From Streptomyces sp. Edi4 (GTDB lineage: Bacteria; Actinomycetota; Actinomycetes; Streptomycetales; Streptomycetaceae), in the NCBI RefSeq assembly GCF_040253615.1, contig NZ_JBEJGY010000004.1, forward strand, positions 6,324,001 through 6,388,000: DNA of 64,000 nt. Direction: 5' to 3'. Positions within the stretch are counted from its first letter, which is position 1. Every line of letters starts with the position of its first letter. Below the pieces are notes generated by a model, which was not told the origin of the DNA, ran no database searches, and saw only the letters and a program-made list of their open reading frames with translations. A program made the position numbers and the translations under genes. This document shows, piece after piece, positions 62,996 through 64,000 of the stretch.

Positions 62996-64000
62996 ATGCG
63001 TGTCCCTGTCGTTGTCCAGGACGTCCCCGCTCCGTCCCCCGAGCCGTACCGTCCCTCCCCGCCCGTCACGACGACGATCGTCGCGGTCCGCACGGCCCTG
63101 CCTGCCCACCGGTACGCCCAGGACGACCTCACCGAGGCGATCGGCGACCTCTGCCTGGCCCCCGAGGCCGACCGTGCCCTGCTGCGCCGTCTGCACGCGT
63201 CGGCAGGCGTACGCACGCGTCACCTCGCCCTGCCCATCGAGCGGTACGCCGGCCTGAGCGACTTCGGACGGAGCAACGACGCGTGGATGACGGCCGGACT
63301 CGCGCTCGGCGAGGAAGCGCTCACCGCCGCACTGGGAGACGCCGGAATCGAACCGGCCGACATCGACCTGCTGGTGTGCACGTCCATCACCGGGATCGCC
63401 GCGCCCTCGCTGGACGCCCGGCTGGCAGGCAGGCTCGGACTTCGCCCCGACGTCAAGCGCGTTCCCGTATTCGGCCTGGGATGCGTGGCCGGGGCCGCCG
63501 GACTCGCCCGGGTGCACGACTACCTGCGCGGGCATCCCGGAGGCACCGCCGTGCTGCTCAGCGTCGAACTGTGCTCCTTGACGCTCCAGCGCCACGACGA
63601 CTCCGGCGCGAACCTCGTGGCGGGCGCCCTGTTCGGGGACGGCGTCGCCGCGCTGATCGCACAGGCGGGCTCCGCCGCCGCGCCGGCCGGAGCCGGGCCC
63701 TCGGTGATCGCCACCCGCAGCCACCTGTACCCGGGCACCGAACACCTCCTCGGATGGGACATCGGCGCGGACGGCTTCCGGGTCGTCATCGACGCGGGCG
63801 TCCCGGACATCGTGCGCGGCCACTTCGGCACCCACGTGCGCGCCTTCCTCGCCGAACACGGCCTCGCCGTCGCCGACATCGGCGCGTGGGTGTGCCATCC
63901 GGGCGGCCCCGCGGTGCTCTCAGCCGTGGCCGACTCGCTCGGACTGCCCGGGGACGCCCTTGAGGTGTCCCGGCACTGCCTGGCGACGGTGGGCAACATG
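62996..64000 (+). CDS. Type III polyketide synthase, 3' end beyond window
   Basis: 335 residues visible, incomplete. The nucleophilic Cys lies in VFGLGCVAGAAGLAR and the catalytic His in VCHPGGPAVL. The Asn motif is just reached at the window end (TVGNM). The enzyme condenses malonyl-CoA on an acyl or malonyl starter to give resorcinols, pyrones or tetrahydroxynaphthalene. It resembles the alkylresorcinol/pyrone branch more than RppA, but this is uncertain. ATG 62996 with GAGGAAGG upstream. Confidence 0.9.
   Translation, partial: MRVPVVVQDVPAPSPEPYRPSPPVTTTIVAVRTALPAHRYAQDDLTEAIGDLCLAPEADRALLRRLHASAGVRTRHLALPIERYAGLSDFGRSNDAWMTAGLALGEEALTAALGDAGIEPADIDLLVCTSITGIAAPSLDARLAGRLGLRPDVKRVPVFGLGCVAGAAGLARVHDYLRGHPGGTAVLLSVELCSLTLQRHDDSGANLVAGALFGDGVAALIAQAGSAAAPAGAGPSVIATRSHLYPGTEHLLGWDIGADGFRVVIDAGVPDIVRGHFGTHVRAFLAEHGLAVADIGAWVCHPGGPAVLSAVADSLGLPGDALEVSRHCLATVGNM

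Overview
The window is very high-GC DNA with GTG/ATG starts, tightly packed operons joined by 4-base ATGA/GTGA overlaps, and strongly G/C-biased third codon positions. With SepF-like, Hen1/Pnkp, PaaX, DUF1360 and F420-type families present, it is most likely a chromosome segment of Streptomyces or a close relative. I saw no rRNA, tRNA or CRISPR array.

Layout. 0-7 kb: a very large STAND/AAA-type NTPase gene split by an in-frame TAG, a frameshifted small gene behind it, and a LysR remnant. 7-13.3 kb: an SDR oxidoreductase; an ImmA/IrrE-type peptidase coupled to a membrane protein; katG carrying a frameshift, divergent from its probable Fur-family repressor. 13.3-18.5 kb: SepF-like protein, AAA ATPase + MazG pair, small conserved proteins, an F420-type LLM oxidoreductase and a homocysteine S-methyltransferase with an inserted inverted repeat. 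18.5-26.7 kb: the Hen1-Pnkp RNA-repair operon, then arginine deiminase, ornithine carbamoyltransferase and an amino acid permease. 26.8-35 kb: a catabolic cluster that fits aerobic 2-aminobenzoate (anthranilate) breakdown through CoA thioesters: ligase, monooxygenase/reductase fusion, acyl-CoA dehydrogenase, enoyl-CoA hydratase, RidA and a PaaX repressor. The same 13-base motif lies in both of its promoter regions. 35.1-37.1 kb: a DHDPS-family lyase/deaminase and a proline racemase-family epimerase, probably for hydroxyproline.

37.1-46.7 kb is the most interesting part. Behind a transposase remnant lies a compact nine-gene operon. It contains homologues of toxB (GTP cyclohydrolase II), toxC (WD repeats), toxD (SUMF1 fold) and a toxA-like methyltransferase. 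That is the signature of toxoflavin-type azapteridine biosynthesis. They are interleaved with a cysteine-synthase homologue, a serine-acetyltransferase homologue, an ATP-grasp ligase, a flavin reductase and an MFS exporter. I infer an azapteridine pathway with an added O-acetylserine/amino-acid branch; toxE is not in the window.

46.7-64 kb: a secreted transglycosylase behind a structured leader, an HhH-GPD-like protein, the kdpFABC potassium pump with an extra 27-residue membrane peptide, a divergent APC permease, a diaminopimelate decarboxylase paralogue, a stress protein, DUF1360, a stand-alone cytochrome oxidase subunit I, and a UbiA prenyltransferase divergent from a type III polyketide synthase cut by the window end.
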